Shown piece by piece: positions 53,499-64,000 of a stretch of DNA of 64,000 nucleotides. This DNA comes from Pseudomonas nabeulensis. GTDB taxonomy: Bacteria; Pseudomonadota; Gammaproteobacteria; Pseudomonadales; Pseudomonadaceae. Position numbers and translations under genes: made by a program. The DNA is taken from positions 1-64,000 of the forward strand of contig NZ_QUZT01000027.1 in NCBI RefSeq assembly GCF_004682045.1, written 5' to 3'. Every line of letters starts with the position of its first letter. Position 1 is the first letter of the stretch. The notes below the pieces were generated by a model. The model was not told the DNA's origin, made no database searches, and saw only the letters and a program-made list of their open reading frames with translations.

Positions 53499-56400
53499 AT
53501 GGCGAAGAAACCCACCCCGGCCACCTTCATCAAAGACCCGCTCTGGTACAAGGACGCGGTGATCTATCAGGTTCACGTCAAATCCTATTTCGACTCCAAT
53601 AACGACGGCATCGGCGACTTTCCCGGCCTGATCGCCAAGCTCGACTACATCGCCGACCTCGGCGTGAACACCATCTGGCTATTGCCGTTCTACCCCTCGC
53701 CCCGCCGTGACGATGGCTACGACATCGCCGAGTACCGTGGCGTACACAGCGACTACGGCACCATGGCCGACGCCAAGCGCTTTATCGCCGAGGCCCATAA
53801 ACGCGGGTTGCGGGTGATCACGGAGCTGGTGATCAACCACACCTCCGACCAGCACCCGTGGTTCCAGCGTGCCCGCAAGGCCAAGCCTGGTTCGGCGGCG
53901 CGAGATTTTTATGTGTGGTCCGATGACGACCAAAAGTACGACGGCACCCGCATCATTTTCCTGGACACCGAAAAATCCAACTGGACCTGGGACCCGGTCG
54001 CCGGCCAGTACTTCTGGCACCGCTTCTATTCCCACCAGCCCGACCTCAACTTCGACAACCTGCAAGTGATGAAGGCCGTGCTGGGGGTGATGCGCTATTG
54101 GCTGGACATGGGCATCGACGGCCTGCGCCTGGATGCCATCCCGTATCTGATCGAGCGCGACGGCACCAACAACGAAAACCTCCCGGAAACCCACGACGTA
54201 CTCAAGCAGATCCGCGCCGAAATCGACGCCCATTACCCCGACCGCATGCTGCTGGCCGAAGCCAATCAGTGGCCGGAGGACACCCAGCTCTACTTCGGCG
54301 ACAAAAAGGGCGATGACGGTGACGAATGCCATATGGCCTTTCACTTCCCGCTGATGCCGCGCATGTACATGGCGCTGGCCCAGGAAGATCGCTTTCCCAT
54401 CACCGACATTCTGCGCCAGACCCCGGAGATTCCGGCCAATTGCCAGTGGGCGATCTTCCTGCGCAACCACGATGAATTGACCCTGGAAATGGTCACCGAC
54501 AAAGAACGCGACTACCTGTGGAATTACTACGCCGCCGACCGCCGCGCCCGTATCAACCTGGGCATTCGTCGCCGTCTCGCGCCGTTGATGGAGCGTGACC
54601 GCCGCCGTGTGGAACTGCTCAATAGCCTGCTGCTGTCGATGCCCGGCACGCCGACCCTGTATTACGGCGATGAAATCGGCATGGGCGACAATATCTACCT
54701 CGGCGACCGCGACGGTGTGCGCACGCCGATGCAATGGTCCATCGACCGTAACGGCGGTTTCTCCCGCGCCGACCCGGCCAGCCTGGTGCTGCCGCCGATC
54801 ATGGACCCGCTGTATGGCTATCAATCGGTCAACGTCGAGACCCAGACGCAAGACCCTCATTCGTTACTGAACTGGACCCGGCGCATGCTGGCGGTGCGCA
54901 AGCAGTCCAAGGCATTTGGCCGGGGCAGCCTGAAAATGCTCTCGCCGAGCAACCGGCGCATTCTGGCGTATACACGGGAGTTCACCGCCGAAGACGGGCG
55001 TAGCGAGATTATCCTGTGTGTGGCCAACGTGTCTCGCAGTGCCCAGGCGGCTGAGTTGGACCTGTCGGCATTTGCTGGCATGGTCCCGGTGGAGATGCTC
55101 GGCGGTAACGCGTTTCCGCCTATCGGCCAGCTGAATTTCCTGCTGACCCTGGCACCCTACGGTTTCTATTGGTTTGTGCTGGCGGCCGAAAACCAGATGC
55201 CCAGCTGGCATGTGGAACCGGCGCAAAGCATGCCGGACTTCACCACATTGGTCTTGAAAAAACGCATGGAAGAGCTGTTGGAGGAGCCCAGCCGCACCAC
55301 GCTCGAGCAGACCTCGCTGCCGGCCTGGCTGCCGAAACGGCGCTGGTTTGCCGGTAAGGATGCGGCCATCGACAGCGTGCATATCGCCTACGGCGTGCGC
55401 TTCGGTGACCCGCAGCATCCGGTGTTGCTCAGTGAGATCGACGTGAACAGTGGCGGTCAGGTCAGTCGCTATCAGCTGCCTTTGGGGTTCCTCGGCGAAG
55501 ACCAGTTCACCAGCGCCTTGCCGCAACAACTGGCCCTGGCGCGGGTAAGGCGCGTGCGCCAGGTGGGCTTGGTGACGGATGCGTTCAGCCTTGAGCCCTT
55601 TATCCGCGCCGTCATCCAGGGGTTGCAGGCCGGCACGCTGTTGCCGACCGGTGAGGGCGACCTGCGCTTTGAGTCCACGGCGCACCTTGCCCCGTTGCAA
55701 CTGACCGACGATTGCGAAGTGCGTTACCTGTCGGCCGAACAATCCAACAGTTCGGTGGTGGTGGGCGAAAGCCTGGTGCTCAAGCTGATTCGCAAAGTCG
55801 CCAGCGGGGTCCACCCGGAGCTGGAAATGAGTGCCTACCTGACCGCCGCCGGTTACCCGAATATCTCGCCACTGCTGGGCTCGGTGATGCGTCGCGACGG
55901 CGCCGGGCAAGACAATCTGCTGATGATCGCCCAGGGCTACCTGAGCAATCAGGGCGACGCTTGGGCCTGGACGCAAAACAGCCTGGAGCGGGCGATTCGC
56001 GATGAGCTGGCCGAGGTCGTGTCCGAGCAGGAGCAGCATTACAACGCCTTGGGCGAGCTCAAGGACTTTGCCGGTCTGCTGGGCCAACGCTTGGGTGAAA
56101 TGCATGAGGTTCTGGGTGCAAACACTCCCGACAAGGACTTCAAACCCGAAGTCACCACGGTCAAGGATACGCAAGCCTGGGCCAAGGACGTGGGCGCGCA
56201 GATCGACCGCGCCCTGCAATTGCTCAAGCTGCATCAAACCCAGTTGAACCCTGCGGATCAGGCGTTGGTCAGTGAATTGCTGGCGCAGAAAAAAGCCATC
56301 ACCGCTCACGTCCAAGCCTTGGCGAAAGCCACGGTTGGCGGATTGCGCATCCGGGTCCATGGTGATTTGCATCTGGGCCAGGTCTTGGTGGTGAAGGGCG

Positions 56401-56846
56401 ATGCCTACTTGATCGACTTTGAAGGCGAGCCGGCGCGCCCGCTGCACGAACGGCGCGGCAAGCACAGCCCCTATAAAGATGTGAGTGGTGTGTTGCGTTC
56501 GTTCGACTACGCAGCGGCGATGGCGTTGAACGTGCACGGAGTGGACCAATCGCCCGAAGCGGGCCAGGCACGCAAGCGCGTGACCGACCGTTATCTGAAC
56601 GAAGCACGCCAGGCATTTATCCAGGCTTATCAGGCAGCTACGTCTACACTGGCGCATGACTGGCAGGAAGCCAAAGGCCAGGACGCCGCGCTGACGTTGT
56701 TCAGCCTGGAGAAGGCCGCGTACGAAGTGGCCTACGAAGCGGAAAACCGCCCGAGCTGGTTGCCGGTGCCCTTGCAAGGGTTGCACGGCTTGCTGCGGGG
56801 GGTGAAACCTATAACGAATACTGCACGCGGTGGGGAAACGTCATGA
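53499..56846 (+). CDS. treS: Trehalose synthase-maltokinase fusion (TreS-Mak)
   Basis: 1115 residues from the ATG at 53499. Residues 1 to about 550 are the GH13 TreS that interconverts trehalose and maltose: [18 protein letters not shown], nucleophile Asp212 in [27 protein letters not shown], and [11 protein letters not shown]. From about residue 600 ([19 protein letters not shown]) a maltokinase (Pep2/Mak) follows, with catalytic HGDLHLGQ near residue 953 and DFEGEP near 970. The fusion passes maltose directly to maltose-1-phosphate for GlgE. In mycobacteria these are separate proteins. ATGA overlap with glgB. Confidence 0.95.
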   Translation: MAKKPTPATFIKDPLWYKDAVIYQVHVKSYFDSNNDGIGDFPGLIAKLDYIADLGVNTIWLLPFYPSPRRDDGYDIAEYRGVHSDYGTMADAKRFIAEAHKRGLRVITELVINHTSDQHPWFQRARKAKPGSAARDFYVWSDDDQKYDGTRIIFLDTEKSNWTWDPVAGQYFWHRFYSHQPDLNFDNLQVMKAVLGVMRYWLDMGIDGLRLDAIPYLIERDGTNNENLPETHDVLKQIRAEIDAHYPDRMLLAEANQWPEDTQLYFGDKKGDDGDECHMAFHFPLMPRMYMALAQEDRFPITDILRQTPEIPANCQWAIFLRNHDELTLEMVTDKERDYLWNYYAADRRARINLGIRRRLAPLMERDRRRVELLNSLLLSMPGTPTLYYGDEIGMGDNIYLGDRDGVRTPMQWSIDRNGGFSRADPASLVLPPIMDPLYGYQSVNVETQTQDPHSLLNWTRRMLAVRKQSKAFGRGSLKMLSPSNRRILAYTREFTAEDGRSEIILCVANVSRSAQAAELDLSAFAGMVPVEMLGGNAFPPIGQLNFLLTLAPYGFYWFVLAAENQMPSWHVEPAQSMPDFTTLVLKKRMEELLEEPSRTTLEQTSLPAWLPKRRWFAGKDAAIDSVHIAYGVRFGDPQHPVLLSEIDVNSGGQVSRYQLPLGFLGEDQFTSALPQQLALARVRRVRQVGLVTDAFSLEPFIRAVIQGLQAGTLLPTGEGDLRFESTAHLAPLQLTDDCEVRYLSAEQSNSSVVVGESLVLKLIRKVASGVHPELEMSAYLTAAGYPNISPLLGSVMRRDGAGQDNLLMIAQGYLSNQGDAWAWTQNSLERAIRDELAEVVSEQEQHYNALGELKDFAGLLGQRLGEMHEVLGANTPDKDFKPEVTTVKDTQAWAKDVGAQIDRALQLLKLHQTQLNPADQALVSELLAQKKAITAHVQALAKATVGGLRIRVHGDLHLGQVLVVKGDAYLIDFEGEPARPLHERRGKHSPYKDVSGVLRSFDYAAAMALNVHGVDQSPEAGQARKRVTDRYLNEARQAFIQAYQAATSTLAHDWQEAKGQDAALTLFSLEKAAYEVAYEAENRPSWLPVPLQGLHGLLRGVKPITNTARGGETS

Positions 56847-59080
56847 GTTTTACAAGTAAGGAACCGCTGCACGCGAAGTTGACCGCATTGCCGGCGTCCA
56901 GGGATGTCGAAGCGCTGGTGCGCGCTGAACACCACGATCCGTTTTCGATTCTCGGGCCCCATGAGGACGGGCAGGGCGGCCAGTTTATCCGCGCGTTTCT
57001 GCCAGAGGCTCTGAGTGTCCAAGTGCTGGCCCGCGACAGCAGCGAACCGATCGGCAGCCTGGAGGCTACCCAGGTGCCGGGCTTGTTTGTCGGCCAGTTC
57101 CCCCAGCGCCAGGCGTATCTGCTCAAGATCCAATGGGCCGGCGGTGAGCAGATCACCGAAGATCCCTACAGTTTCAACCAATTATTGCTAGGGGAAATGG
57201 ACCTGTACCTGTTTGCCGAAGGCAATCACCGCGACCTCGGCAGTTGCCTGGGGGCCCAGGTGACCAGCGTCGATGGCGTGCAGGGCGTGCGTTTTGCCGT
57301 CTGGGCGCCGAATGCACGGCGGGTGTCGGTGGTGGGCGATTTCAATATCTGGGACGGGCGCCGCCATCCGATGCGTCTGCGGCATCCGTCTGGCGTATGG
57401 GAGATCTTTATCCCGCGCCTGCAACCGGGCGCGGCCTACAAGTACGAGATCCTCGGGGCCAATGGCATCCTGCCGCTTAAAGCTGACCCCGTGGCGCTGG
57501 CCACGCAGTTGCCGCCGGATACCGCTTCCAAGGTGGCCGAACCGTTGCAAGTGCAGTGGCAGGACCACGAGTGGATGCAGGCGCGGGTCGAGAAACAAAA
57601 GACCAGCGCGCCGCTGTCCATCTATGAACTGCACGTGGGCTCCTGGCAAGCCGAGTTGGACGAGGCAGGCGAAGTGGCCCGCCAGTACAACTGGCGCGAG
57701 CTGGCCGAGCGCTTGATCCCGTATGTGCAGCAATTGGGCTTCACCCATATCGAGCTGATGCCGATCATGGAGCACCCCTTTGGCGGCTCTTGGGGATACC
57801 AGGCGCTGTCACAATTTGCGCCCACGGCGCGGTTTGGCTCGCCCGAAGACTTTGCCTACTTTGTTGACGCCCTGCATCGGGCCGATATCGGCGTGATTCT
57901 TGACTGGGTGCCGGCGCATTTTCCTACCGATACCCACGGCCTGGCCCAGTTTGACGGCACGGCGCTGTATGAGTACGCCAACCCGCTGGAAGGCTTTCAC
58001 CAGGACTGGGACACGCTGATCTACAACCTGGGGCGCACCGAAGTGCACGGCTTTATGCTGGCCTCGGCGTTGCACTGGCTTAAACATTTCCATGTCGACG
58101 GCCTGCGCGTCGATGCGGTGGCCTCGATGCTCTACCGCGACTATTCGCGCAAGGCGGGCGAATGGGTGCCTAACCGGCATGGGGGGCGTGAGAACCTGGA
58201 GGCCATCGACTTCCTGCGGCATCTCAACGACGTGGTGGCTCAGGAAGCGCCGGGCGCACTGGTGATCGCCGAGGAATCCACCGCCTGGCCGGGCGTGAGC
58301 CAGTCTACCCAGCAGGGCGGTCTGGGGTTCAATTACAAATGGAACATGGGCTGGATGCATGACTCCCTGCATTACATCCAGCAAGACCCGGTGTACCGCG
58401 CCCATCATCACAACGAACTGAGCTTTGGCCTGGTGTATGCCTGGTCCGAACGTTTTATCCTGCCGATTTCCCACGATGAAGTGGTGCACGGCAAGCACTC
58501 GCTGATCGACAAGATGCCTGGCGACCGCTGGCAGAAGTTTGCCAACCTGCGGGCGTATCTGTCGTTCATGTGGATGCACCCGGGTAAGAAACTGTTGTTC
58601 ATGGGCTGCGAATTCGGCCAATGGCGCGAGTGGAACCACGACCAGCAACTGGACTGGTATCTGTTGCAATACGCCGAGCACAAAGGCGTGCAGAAGTTGG
58701 TCGGCGACTTGAACCGCCTGTACCGCGAAGAGCCGGCCCTGCACGAGCAGGACGACGCGCCCCAGGGCTTCCAGTGGCTGATCGGCGACGATGCGATCAA
58801 CAGCGTCTACGCTTGGCTGCGCTGGAGCAAGGACGGCAAGCCGGTGCTGGTGGTGGCCAACTTCACGCCCGTGCCCCGTGAGGCGTATTCGGTGGGGGTG
58901 CCCTTTGCGGGCCGCTGGAGCGAGGTCATCAACAGCGATGCCGACCTGTATGCAGGCTCCAACTACGGTAACGGGGGTGAGGTGTTCACCCAGGATGAGC
59001 CGCGCCATGGGCAGCCGGTGTCGCTGTCGTTGAATCTGCCGCCGCTGGGCGTGCTGATTCTGCGGCCTGGGCCACTTTAA
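56843..59080 (+). CDS. glgB: 1,4-alpha-glucan branching enzyme GlgB
   Basis: A 745-residue GH13_9 enzyme that forms alpha-1,6 branches in glucans. N-terminal CBM48 domains include [29 protein letters not shown]. The catalytic barrel has the nucleophile Asp424 in [20 protein letters not shown], acid Glu477 in [13 protein letters not shown] and the [15 protein letters not shown] region. The length matches the long N-domain form of GlgB. Its ATG overlaps the treS-mak stop, so the three glucan genes are translationally linked; no ADP-glucose genes are present, consistent with the GlgE route. Confidence 0.96.
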   Translation: MSFTSKEPLHAKLTALPASRDVEALVRAEHHDPFSILGPHEDGQGGQFIRAFLPEALSVQVLARDSSEPIGSLEATQVPGLFVGQFPQRQAYLLKIQWAGGEQITEDPYSFNQLLLGEMDLYLFAEGNHRDLGSCLGAQVTSVDGVQGVRFAVWAPNARRVSVVGDFNIWDGRRHPMRLRHPSGVWEIFIPRLQPGAAYKYEILGANGILPLKADPVALATQLPPDTASKVAEPLQVQWQDHEWMQARVEKQKTSAPLSIYELHVGSWQAELDEAGEVARQYNWRELAERLIPYVQQLGFTHIELMPIMEHPFGGSWGYQALSQFAPTARFGSPEDFAYFVDALHRADIGVILDWVPAHFPTDTHGLAQFDGTALYEYANPLEGFHQDWDTLIYNLGRTEVHGFMLASALHWLKHFHVDGLRVDAVASMLYRDYSRKAGEWVPNRHGGRENLEAIDFLRHLNDVVAQEAPGALVIAEESTAWPGVSQSTQQGGLGFNYKWNMGWMHDSLHYIQQDPVYRAHHHNELSFGLVYAWSERFILPISHDEVVHGKHSLIDKMPGDRWQKFANLRAYLSFMWMHPGKKLLFMGCEFGQWREWNHDQQLDWYLLQYAEHKGVQKLVGDLNRLYREEPALHEQDDAPQGFQWLIGDDAINSVYAWLRWSKDGKPVLVVANFTPVPREAYSVGVPFAGRWSEVINSDADLYAGSNYGNGGEVFTQDEPRHGQPVSLSLNLPPLGVLILRPGPL

Positions 59081-59131
59081 AGGCTCTACCGTGCTGGATT
59101 CTGTTGTCCGCGCTACTGGCAGGGTGCCACA

Positions 59132-60298
59132 ATGGCGCCTTTGTCGTGGCAGTCGAAGCAGGCGGTTTTCATGAATGGCCTTGGGCGTGGGCAGGACCAG
59201 GATTGTTTTATCGAAGAGCAGGTGCGAACCGACCGTTTGCACCAGCTGTTTCGTCAGTCATTTGCGGCGATTTTCGGCAGCTACCTCGGCGCGGTCATGC
59301 TCTGCTGGCTGTGCTGGGACCGGTTTGACCATCAGGTCATCCTGATCTGGCTGGTTGCCCTGGCGATTTCGACCTTGCTGCGCCTCAAGATGTTCATGGA
59401 ATGGTTCCGCTGCCCCCATGACGAGCGTACCCCGGACCGCTGGGAGCGGCGCTATTGGATCACGCTGATGCTGTCGGCCGGGATCTGGGGCGTTGGCGCT
59501 TTGGCGGTGATGCCCACCGACGACCGGCTGTCCCAAGCCCTGGTCATGCTGTTTACCGTGGGCATGTCGGTGAGCGCGGTGTCGTGTTATTCGGCTTATC
59601 GCTACATGACGCTGGGCTCTATGGCCCTGGTGCTGTTGCCGTGCACCTTGTGGCTGCTGTTCCAGCCCTCGTCGATGCAAGTGGGCGTGGCCATCGCCGT
59701 CCTGGTGTTTTCCTCCTTTGTGGTCAGTGCCACGCGCAAGTTGTCCGATGCCCTGGAAAAAGCCTTTCGCCTGACACGGCAAATGGAACGCGCCCACAAC
59801 ATCTCTACCCGTGCCGCACAGACCGATGAGCTCACCGGCCTGATGAACCGCCGTGCATTCTTCGAACATGCCCATGTGCTGTACGCCCAGTGTCGCCATA
59901 ACCAGCAGCCGTTGTGCGCGCTGATGATGGACATGGATCACTTCAAGGAAATCAACGACACCTACGGCCACCAGGCGGGTGACCAGGTGTTGCGCCAGAT
60001 TGGCGGGGTGATCAGTGCCTCATTTCGTCAGGCCGACGTGTATGGCCGCCTGGGGGGCGAGGAGTTTGCGGTGTTGCTGCCGAATACGTCGCTGGAAACC
60101 GCGAGGGATATCGCCGAGCAACTGGTCAAGGCGATTTCCGGCCTGGCCGCCGAGCCTGTGCATGGGCTGACCGCCAGTCTTGGCGTGGCGTCTACCCACG
60201 CCTTGGATCAAGACCTGCACGGCCTGATGAATACCGCCGACAAAGCGCTCTACCGTGCCAAGGCCCAGGGCCGTAACCAGGTGGCGGTGGCGGAGTAG
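59132..60298 (+). CDS. Membrane diguanylate cyclase (GGDEF)
   Basis: 388 residues if started at 59132; an ATG at 59171 (MNGLGRGQD) is also reasonable. About six hydrophobic segments (residues 45 to 200) form a membrane-embedded sensor, followed by a linker and a GGDEF domain: TDELTGLMNRRAFFE, GGEEF at 308-312 and DKALYRAKAQGRNQV. The allosteric I-site RQAD lies five residues before GGEEF, so the product is a feedback-inhibited cyclase making c-di-GMP. GGEEF is fully competent. No EAL domain. The signal is unknown; it is transcribed in the same direction as glgB, 51 nt downstream. Confidence 0.88.
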   Translation: MAPLSWQSKQAVFMNGLGRGQDQDCFIEEQVRTDRLHQLFRQSFAAIFGSYLGAVMLCWLCWDRFDHQVILIWLVALAISTLLRLKMFMEWFRCPHDERTPDRWERRYWITLMLSAGIWGVGALAVMPTDDRLSQALVMLFTVGMSVSAVSCYSAYRYMTLGSMALVLLPCTLWLLFQPSSMQVGVAIAVLVFSSFVVSATRKLSDALEKAFRLTRQMERAHNISTRAAQTDELTGLMNRRAFFEHAHVLYAQCRHNQQPLCALMMDMDHFKEINDTYGHQAGDQVLRQIGGVISASFRQADVYGRLGGEEFAVLLPNTSLETARDIAEQLVKAISGLAAEPVHGLTASLGVASTHALDQDLHGLMNTADKALYRAKAQGRNQVAVAE

Positions 60299-60301
60299 GG
60301 C

Positions 60302-62488
60302 TCAGTCGCGCAGCATGGCCTTGGCCAATGCCCGCGCCACCTGATCGGCGGAGTAGGGCTTGGCGAGGAATTCAAACCCTTCATAGCCACTGTCGGCCAG
60401 CTCTTCGCTGTAGCCAGAGGTGAGCACCACCGGCAAATCCGGGCGCCGTTCGCGCAACAGCTTGACCATGGCCACGCCGGTCATTCCCGGCATCACCACG
60501 TCCGAGAAAATCCCGTCGAATGCCAGGGCATCCGGCCCTGCCAGCGCCAGTGCCTGCTCAGCGTCCGTGGCCCAGGTGGTCTGGTAGCCCAGGTCCTGCA
60601 GGATCTGATTGGCAAAGCGGCCAACTTCCAGATTGTCTTCGACGATAAGGATATGGCGCAGGGCCGTGTCCTGGACCGGGCCGTGATCGTCCTGGGCCAA
60701 GCAGGGTTGTGCAGGTTCAGCCGCCACCAGGGGCAGATACAGGGTAAACACCGTGCCCTGGCCGAGGGTGCTGGCCACATCGACGTTGCCGCCGGACTGC
60801 TTGGCAAACCCGAACACCTGGGACAGTCCCAAGCCGGTCCCTTTGCCGACGGCCTTGGTGGTGAAGAACGGTTCGAAGATGCGCTCGACGTTATCCCGCG
60901 TAATCCCACTGCCGGTATCGGCCAGGGAGATGGCGACAAACGGCTGCTGCGACTGGGCATCGCCACGGATGCTGGGCAGCCCGAGCACATTGCTGACATG
61001 CAAGGTCAGGGTGCCCTGGCCCTCCATCGCATCGCGGGCATTGAGGGCGATATTGATCAGCGCTGTTTCAAATTGGCTGGAGTCGACGCGCACATGGCTG
61101 GGGCGTTCAGGCAACAGCACCCGCACGCGGATACGCGCGCCAGTGACGCTTTCGAGCATCTCGCCGATATTGTTCACGCGCAGGCCGACATCAAAGACTT
61201 CCGGGTTGAGCGGCTGACGGCGAGCGAAGGCGAGCAATTGGCTGGTGAGCTTGCTGGCGCGCTCGACGGTATCCGACACGGCACCCATGTAGCGCTGGCG
61301 GCGTTCTTCGGACAGCCCAGGTTGGCGTAGAAAATCCACCGAAGAACGAATGATCGTCAGCAGGTTGTTGAAGTCGTGGGCGACACCGCCGGTCAATTGG
61401 CCGATGGCTTCCAGTTTTTGCGATTGACGCAGGGCGGCTTCAGCCTGGGTGAGGGCGATGGTGCGTTCTTCCACCCGTTGTTCCAGGGTCGCATTCAGTT
61501 CGGTGTAGGCCGCCAAGCCCTCGCGTACGGCCGCATCGGCACGCACCCGCTCAATATGCGCCCACGAACGTTCGGTGACCTCCCCCAGCAGTGCCAGGTC
61601 GTAGGGGGACCAGGTGCGTGCGGTCTTGTGATGCACCGCCATCAGCGCCGTGAGCTTGCCGTTTTTGATCAGCGGAAAGCACACCGTGGCCAAGGCGCCG
61701 AGGGCCTGGTAGCTGGCCGCCTCTCGCGGAGGAAATTCAACGCGGTTGTCCTGCACCACCAGCGGCTCGCCGGCACGCAGTTGCCGCACTGCCCGCGCGC
61801 CAAACGCGGCCAGGCTATAGCGCCCGACGATGCTCGGCGAGCCTGGCGCCGCCCAGTTGCCGCGAATGGTGAAGCCGTCTTCGTCGGCGTCCATGTCGGC
61901 GTAGGCACAATTGGACACTTGCAAGTGTTCGGCCAGCAGGCGCGTGGTGGTGGTCATGATGGCTTCGGCGTCGGTGGCGTTGGCCACGGCGCTGCCGACG
62001 GCATCAAGCACCGCCAGACGACGGGCGAGGAATACGGTGGTGGTGGTTTCTGTCACCGTGTCCAGCAGGCCGACGACCTTGCCCTGAGGGTCGCGGATCG
62101 GGCTGTAGCAAAAGGTGAAATACGCCTGCTCAGGCCCGGCGCCGCGCTCGATCAGGAGCGGGAAATTCTCAATGTAGGTGGCGTGCCCTTCGAAGGCGGC
62201 ATCGGCGATAGGGCTGATCTGGTCCCAGGCCTCGTGCCACACGTCGCTGAACGAGCGGCCCAATGCGTAGGGCTTGTCCCCCAGGATCGGAATAAAGGCG
62301 TCGTTGTAGAGCATGGTCAGCTGTGGCCCCCAAACGATGGCCTGGGGGAAGCTGGAGGCAAAGCACAGTGCGACGGTGGTCTTGAGCACGTCGGGCCAGT
62401 GTTCCAACGGCCCCAGGGGAGTGCTGGCCCAATCATGCTGGCGAACCCGCTCAGCCATGTCGCTGCTGCTTTGCAGCCAATTCATCAT
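60302..62488 (-). CDS. Hybrid sensor histidine kinase (PAS-GAF-HisKA-HATPase-REC)
   Basis: A 728-residue protein without membrane segments, hence cytosolic. A PAS-like domain (residues about 25-150) and a GAF domain (about 165-320) lead to a coiled segment (ELNATLEQRVEERTIALTQAEAALRQSQKLEA). The phosphorylation box GGVAHDFNNLLT has His371. The ATPase has an N box (NIALNARDAM), G1 (DTGSGI) and G2 (GKGTGLGLSQVFG). The receiver domain has LIVEDNLEVGRF and phospho-acceptor Asp663 in SDVVMPGMTG. There is no Hpt, so the partner phosphotransfer protein lies elsewhere. The start may be either of two adjacent ATGs (62488/62485). Confidence 0.9.
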   Translation of the reverse strand: MMNWLQSSSDMAERVRQHDWASTPLGPLEHWPDVLKTTVALCFASSFPQAIVWGPQLTMLYNDAFIPILGDKPYALGRSFSDVWHEAWDQISPIADAAFEGHATYIENFPLLIERGAGPEQAYFTFCYSPIRDPQGKVVGLLDTVTETTTTVFLARRLAVLDAVGSAVANATDAEAIMTTTTRLLAEHLQVSNCAYADMDADEDGFTIRGNWAAPGSPSIVGRYSLAAFGARAVRQLRAGEPLVVQDNRVEFPPREAASYQALGALATVCFPLIKNGKLTALMAVHHKTARTWSPYDLALLGEVTERSWAHIERVRADAAVREGLAAYTELNATLEQRVEERTIALTQAEAALRQSQKLEAIGQLTGGVAHDFNNLLTIIRSSVDFLRQPGLSEERRQRYMGAVSDTVERASKLTSQLLAFARRQPLNPEVFDVGLRVNNIGEMLESVTGARIRVRVLLPERPSHVRVDSSQFETALINIALNARDAMEGQGTLTLHVSNVLGLPSIRGDAQSQQPFVAISLADTGSGITRDNVERIFEPFFTTKAVGKGTGLGLSQVFGFAKQSGGNVDVASTLGQGTVFTLYLPLVAAEPAQPCLAQDDHGPVQDTALRHILIVEDNLEVGRFANQILQDLGYQTTWATDAEQALALAGPDALAFDGIFSDVVMPGMTGVAMVKLLRERRPDLPVVLTSGYSEELADSGYEGFEFLAKPYSADQVARALAKAMLRD

Positions 62489-62639
62489 TGGGAAAACACC
62501 TTGTTCAGCACGGTCTGTTTGAAGCCTGGATGGAGCAGGCTAACAAGCTACAGACCGGTAAGGCCGCTGGCAGTTCAGCGGGATTACCGATGAGATGGCA
62601 ATTTGATTGTCTACCCATATGAATAGGTCGAAAAGTGCC

Positions 62640-63491
62640 TTATTGCGCGCCGAAAACTCCCGTCCAATAGATCCCGGCATCGCTCTTCGGGTCCATGGCA
62701 TACGCCGCGCCCAGTTCGCGAAATTGCGGGTTCATCAGGTTGGCGCAATGGCCAGGGCTGGCGAGCCAGCCGTCGACCACTCGGCGGGGTGTATCCAGCC
62801 CGGCGGCGATGTTTTCGCCGATGTTTTTCGCGATATACCCGGCCAGCTCGGCACGGTCGCCCGGCGTGCGGCCGTCGTGGTCGAGGTGATCGAAGAAGTT
62901 GCCGTTGGCCATATTGCGCGTGTGGCTATTGGCGGCGCCGGCCAGGTCGTCGTTCCACGACAAAGGAGTGGTCGCGTTAAACGCCTGGGTCCCGCACTGA
63001 CGCGGCTGGGTACGAGCGACGTTGATCAGGCTCAGCAGTTGCTTGCCTTCGGTCTGCCAATCCCCCAATCCGCTGGACAGCAACGGGCGGGCGAGCACGA
63101 TGCGCCAGTCCTGGCCGCTGTTGCTCACGCCGATATCGACAAATTGCGGGTCCAGCACCACGCGGCAGAAACTCTCGCGCACGGCCTTCATGGCCGCCTG
63201 CGCATCCTTGGGCCCCGACAGGCTGATGGCTTGCACGTTTACCATCGGGTAGGCGGCACGCGCCAACGCCTGCTGCAAATCGCCGACATTGGTGGCCGGC
63301 AACACCAGCCGTGTATCGCTGGCCAGCGGTGGCAGTTCCTGGGAACCCTGGTCACCGCAGCGTTGTACCTGGCTGCGGTATTCGTTGATCTGTTGTACCA
63401 ACTGACTTTCTTCATTCGCCATTGCGCTGGCGCAGAACACCGTAGTGGCGGCCAGCGTCGTCAGGCTCATCATCAATGACAGCACGCGCAT
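62640..63491 (-). CDS. CAP-domain (SCP/PR1-like) secreted protein
   Basis: 283 residues with a signal peptide (MRVLSLMMSLTTLAATTVFCASAMAN). The C-terminal CAP domain has LSWNDDLAGAANSHTRNMANGNFFDHLDHDGRTPGDRAELAGYIAKNIGENIAAG with the family's His and Glu residues, and WLASPGHCANLMNPQFRELGAAY near the end (CAP2 motif). The N-terminal half is less conserved and contains VQQINEYRSQVQRCG. Bacterial CAP proteins are secreted or periplasmic, with roles ranging from protease-like to lipid binding; none is assigned here. A single gene with about 150 nt on the downstream side. Confidence 0.87.
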   Translation of the reverse strand: MRVLSLMMSLTTLAATTVFCASAMANEESQLVQQINEYRSQVQRCGDQGSQELPPLASDTRLVLPATNVGDLQQALARAAYPMVNVQAISLSGPKDAQAAMKAVRESFCRVVLDPQFVDIGVSNSGQDWRIVLARPLLSSGLGDWQTEGKQLLSLINVARTQPRQCGTQAFNATTPLSWNDDLAGAANSHTRNMANGNFFDHLDHDGRTPGDRAELAGYIAKNIGENIAAGLDTPRRVVDGWLASPGHCANLMNPQFRELGAAYAMDPKSDAGIYWTGVFGAQ

Positions 63492-63608
63492 GGACGTTAC
63501 CCTTGAGCTTGAAAGTGCCCATGATGCGCGATGTAGGTGCGTCCATGCACCCGTTGGTCCGAACTTTTTTGCTCAGTGCGTGAATACAGCGGGTTTATGG
63601 CGCTGGTT

Positions 63609-64000
63609 TCAACGTGCCAAACCTGTGTGTCGTATTGCGCCCGCCAACAGGATCAACCCCAGGGCTACGGCAAAGGTTGCGTGCAGGCCATTGGCGACTG
63701 ATTGCGGGGAGGCGTGGGTGACATCCGGCGTGGCCCAGGCGAACACCGCGCCGAGGGCCGAGGCGCCGATGATCAGGCCCAGGTTCCGTGACAGGTTCAG
63801 CAAACCCGAGACCGTTCCTCGGCGTGATGGGTCGACATCGCCCATCACCGCTGTGTTGTTGGCCGCCTGGAACAGGCTGTAACCGCAGGTCAGGATCACC
63901 AGCGCGCATAGGTAGGTGAACAAGCCCGAGGCGAATGACAGGGATAACGCGCCGCAGCCCAACAGGCCTAGCCCGCTGAATGTCATGCGTTGGCTGCCAA
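63609..64000 (-). CDS. MFS transporter, C-terminal part (runs off window)
   Basis: The frame is open to the window edge; only the last ~130 residues are present. Hydrophobic segments (GLGLLGCGALSLSFA, FTYLCALVILTCGYSLFQAANNTAVM), the conserved cytoplasmic loop DVDPSRRGTVSGLLNLSRNLGLIIGASALGAVFAWA and a final helix (FAVALGLILLAGAI) are the C-terminal half of a 14-TM or 12-TM drug-resistance-type major facilitator. The motif SRRGTVSGLLNLSRNLG is common to EmrB/QacA-like and related efflux proteins. Substrate unknown; start outside the window. Confidence 0.85.
   Translation of the reverse strand, partial: GSQRMTFSGLGLLGCGALSLSFASGLFTYLCALVILTCGYSLFQAANNTAVMGDVDPSRRGTVSGLLNLSRNLGLIIGASALGAVFAWATPDVTHASPQSVANGLHATFAVALGLILLAGAIRHTGLAR

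Noticed and set aside
54864-56786. Long minus-strand open frame opposite the treS-mak fusion
   Set aside because: Same compositional artefact: no ribosome-binding site, no recognisable domain, and fully antisense to a conserved enzyme.

Overview
The window is chromosomal DNA of a Pseudomonas of the fluorescens group. The evidence is GC-rich codon use, a 2-ketogluconate (kgu) operon, the complete mannitol operon mtlE-F-G-K-D-Y-Z with mtlR, the dimethyl-sulfone monooxygenase gene sfnG, several Pseudomonas-type small DUF proteins (DUF1652, DUF2790, DUF3203), and many copies of the fluorescens-type REP palindrome TGTGGGAGGGGGCTTGCC. I see no rRNA, tRNA, CRISPR array, transposase or prophage gene. 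This is mostly core and metabolic chromosome.

Layout. 0-2.5 kb: xanthine/uracil-type permease, LEA2 lipoprotein and GNAT acetyltransferase, probably one operon. 2.5-7.8 kb: ptxS-kguE-kguK-kguT-kguD with two PtxS-type operators. 7.9-15.1 kb: DUF1345 membrane protein, a MexXY/AcrAB-like RND pump without its own outer-membrane channel, and an RstAB-like two-component system. 15.1-17.9 kb: DUF3455 protein, ECF sigma factor and anti-sigma factor, then a TauE/SafE permease. 17.9-20.5 kb: divergent organosulfur genes (SfnB-type flavin oxidoreductase and sfnG) with back-to-back sigma-54 promoters around a shared palindrome. 20.7-22.4 kb: methionine aminopeptidase, DUF1652 and DUF2790. 22.5-32 kb: mannitol/polyol uptake and catabolism with MtlR. 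32-34 kb: glycosyltransferase and thiol peroxidase. 34.2-43.3 kb: muxABC-opmB (mdtABC type) efflux operon, its four genes overlapping by 4 nt. 43.6-48.5 kb: MHYT-GGDEF-EAL protein (MucR), an SDR, an orphan gene behind a perfect hrp box, and a MocR regulator. 48.6-51.3 kb: ccoG, DUF3203, MgtC and a proline-rich peptide. 51.4-59.1 kb: the GlgE alpha-glucan/trehalose route (glgE, treS-maltokinase fusion, glgB). 59.1-64 kb: diguanylate cyclase, hybrid histidine kinase, CAP-domain secreted protein and the end of an MFS gene.

How they work together. Ketogluconate is imported (KguT), phosphorylated (KguK) and reduced (KguD) to 6-phosphogluconate under PtxS. Mannitol and related polyols enter by MtlEFGK, are oxidised by MtlD, and the ketoses are phosphorylated by MtlZ/MtlY. 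TreS-Mak makes maltose-1-phosphate from trehalose, GlgE polymerises it and GlgB branches it. A sequence resembling an AlgU promoter ahead of glgE suggests stress control.

The most notable observations are: (1) a perfect HrpL-type hrp box in front of an unrecognised 154-residue protein (46511-46975), a candidate type III secreted protein; (2) a 96-bp REPIN inserted in frame into the signal-peptide region of opmB; (3) the divergent sigma-54/palindrome control region of the sulfone genes; (4) PtxS ending in residues encoded by a REP; and (5) a REP subtype with the same internal insertion at two distant loci.
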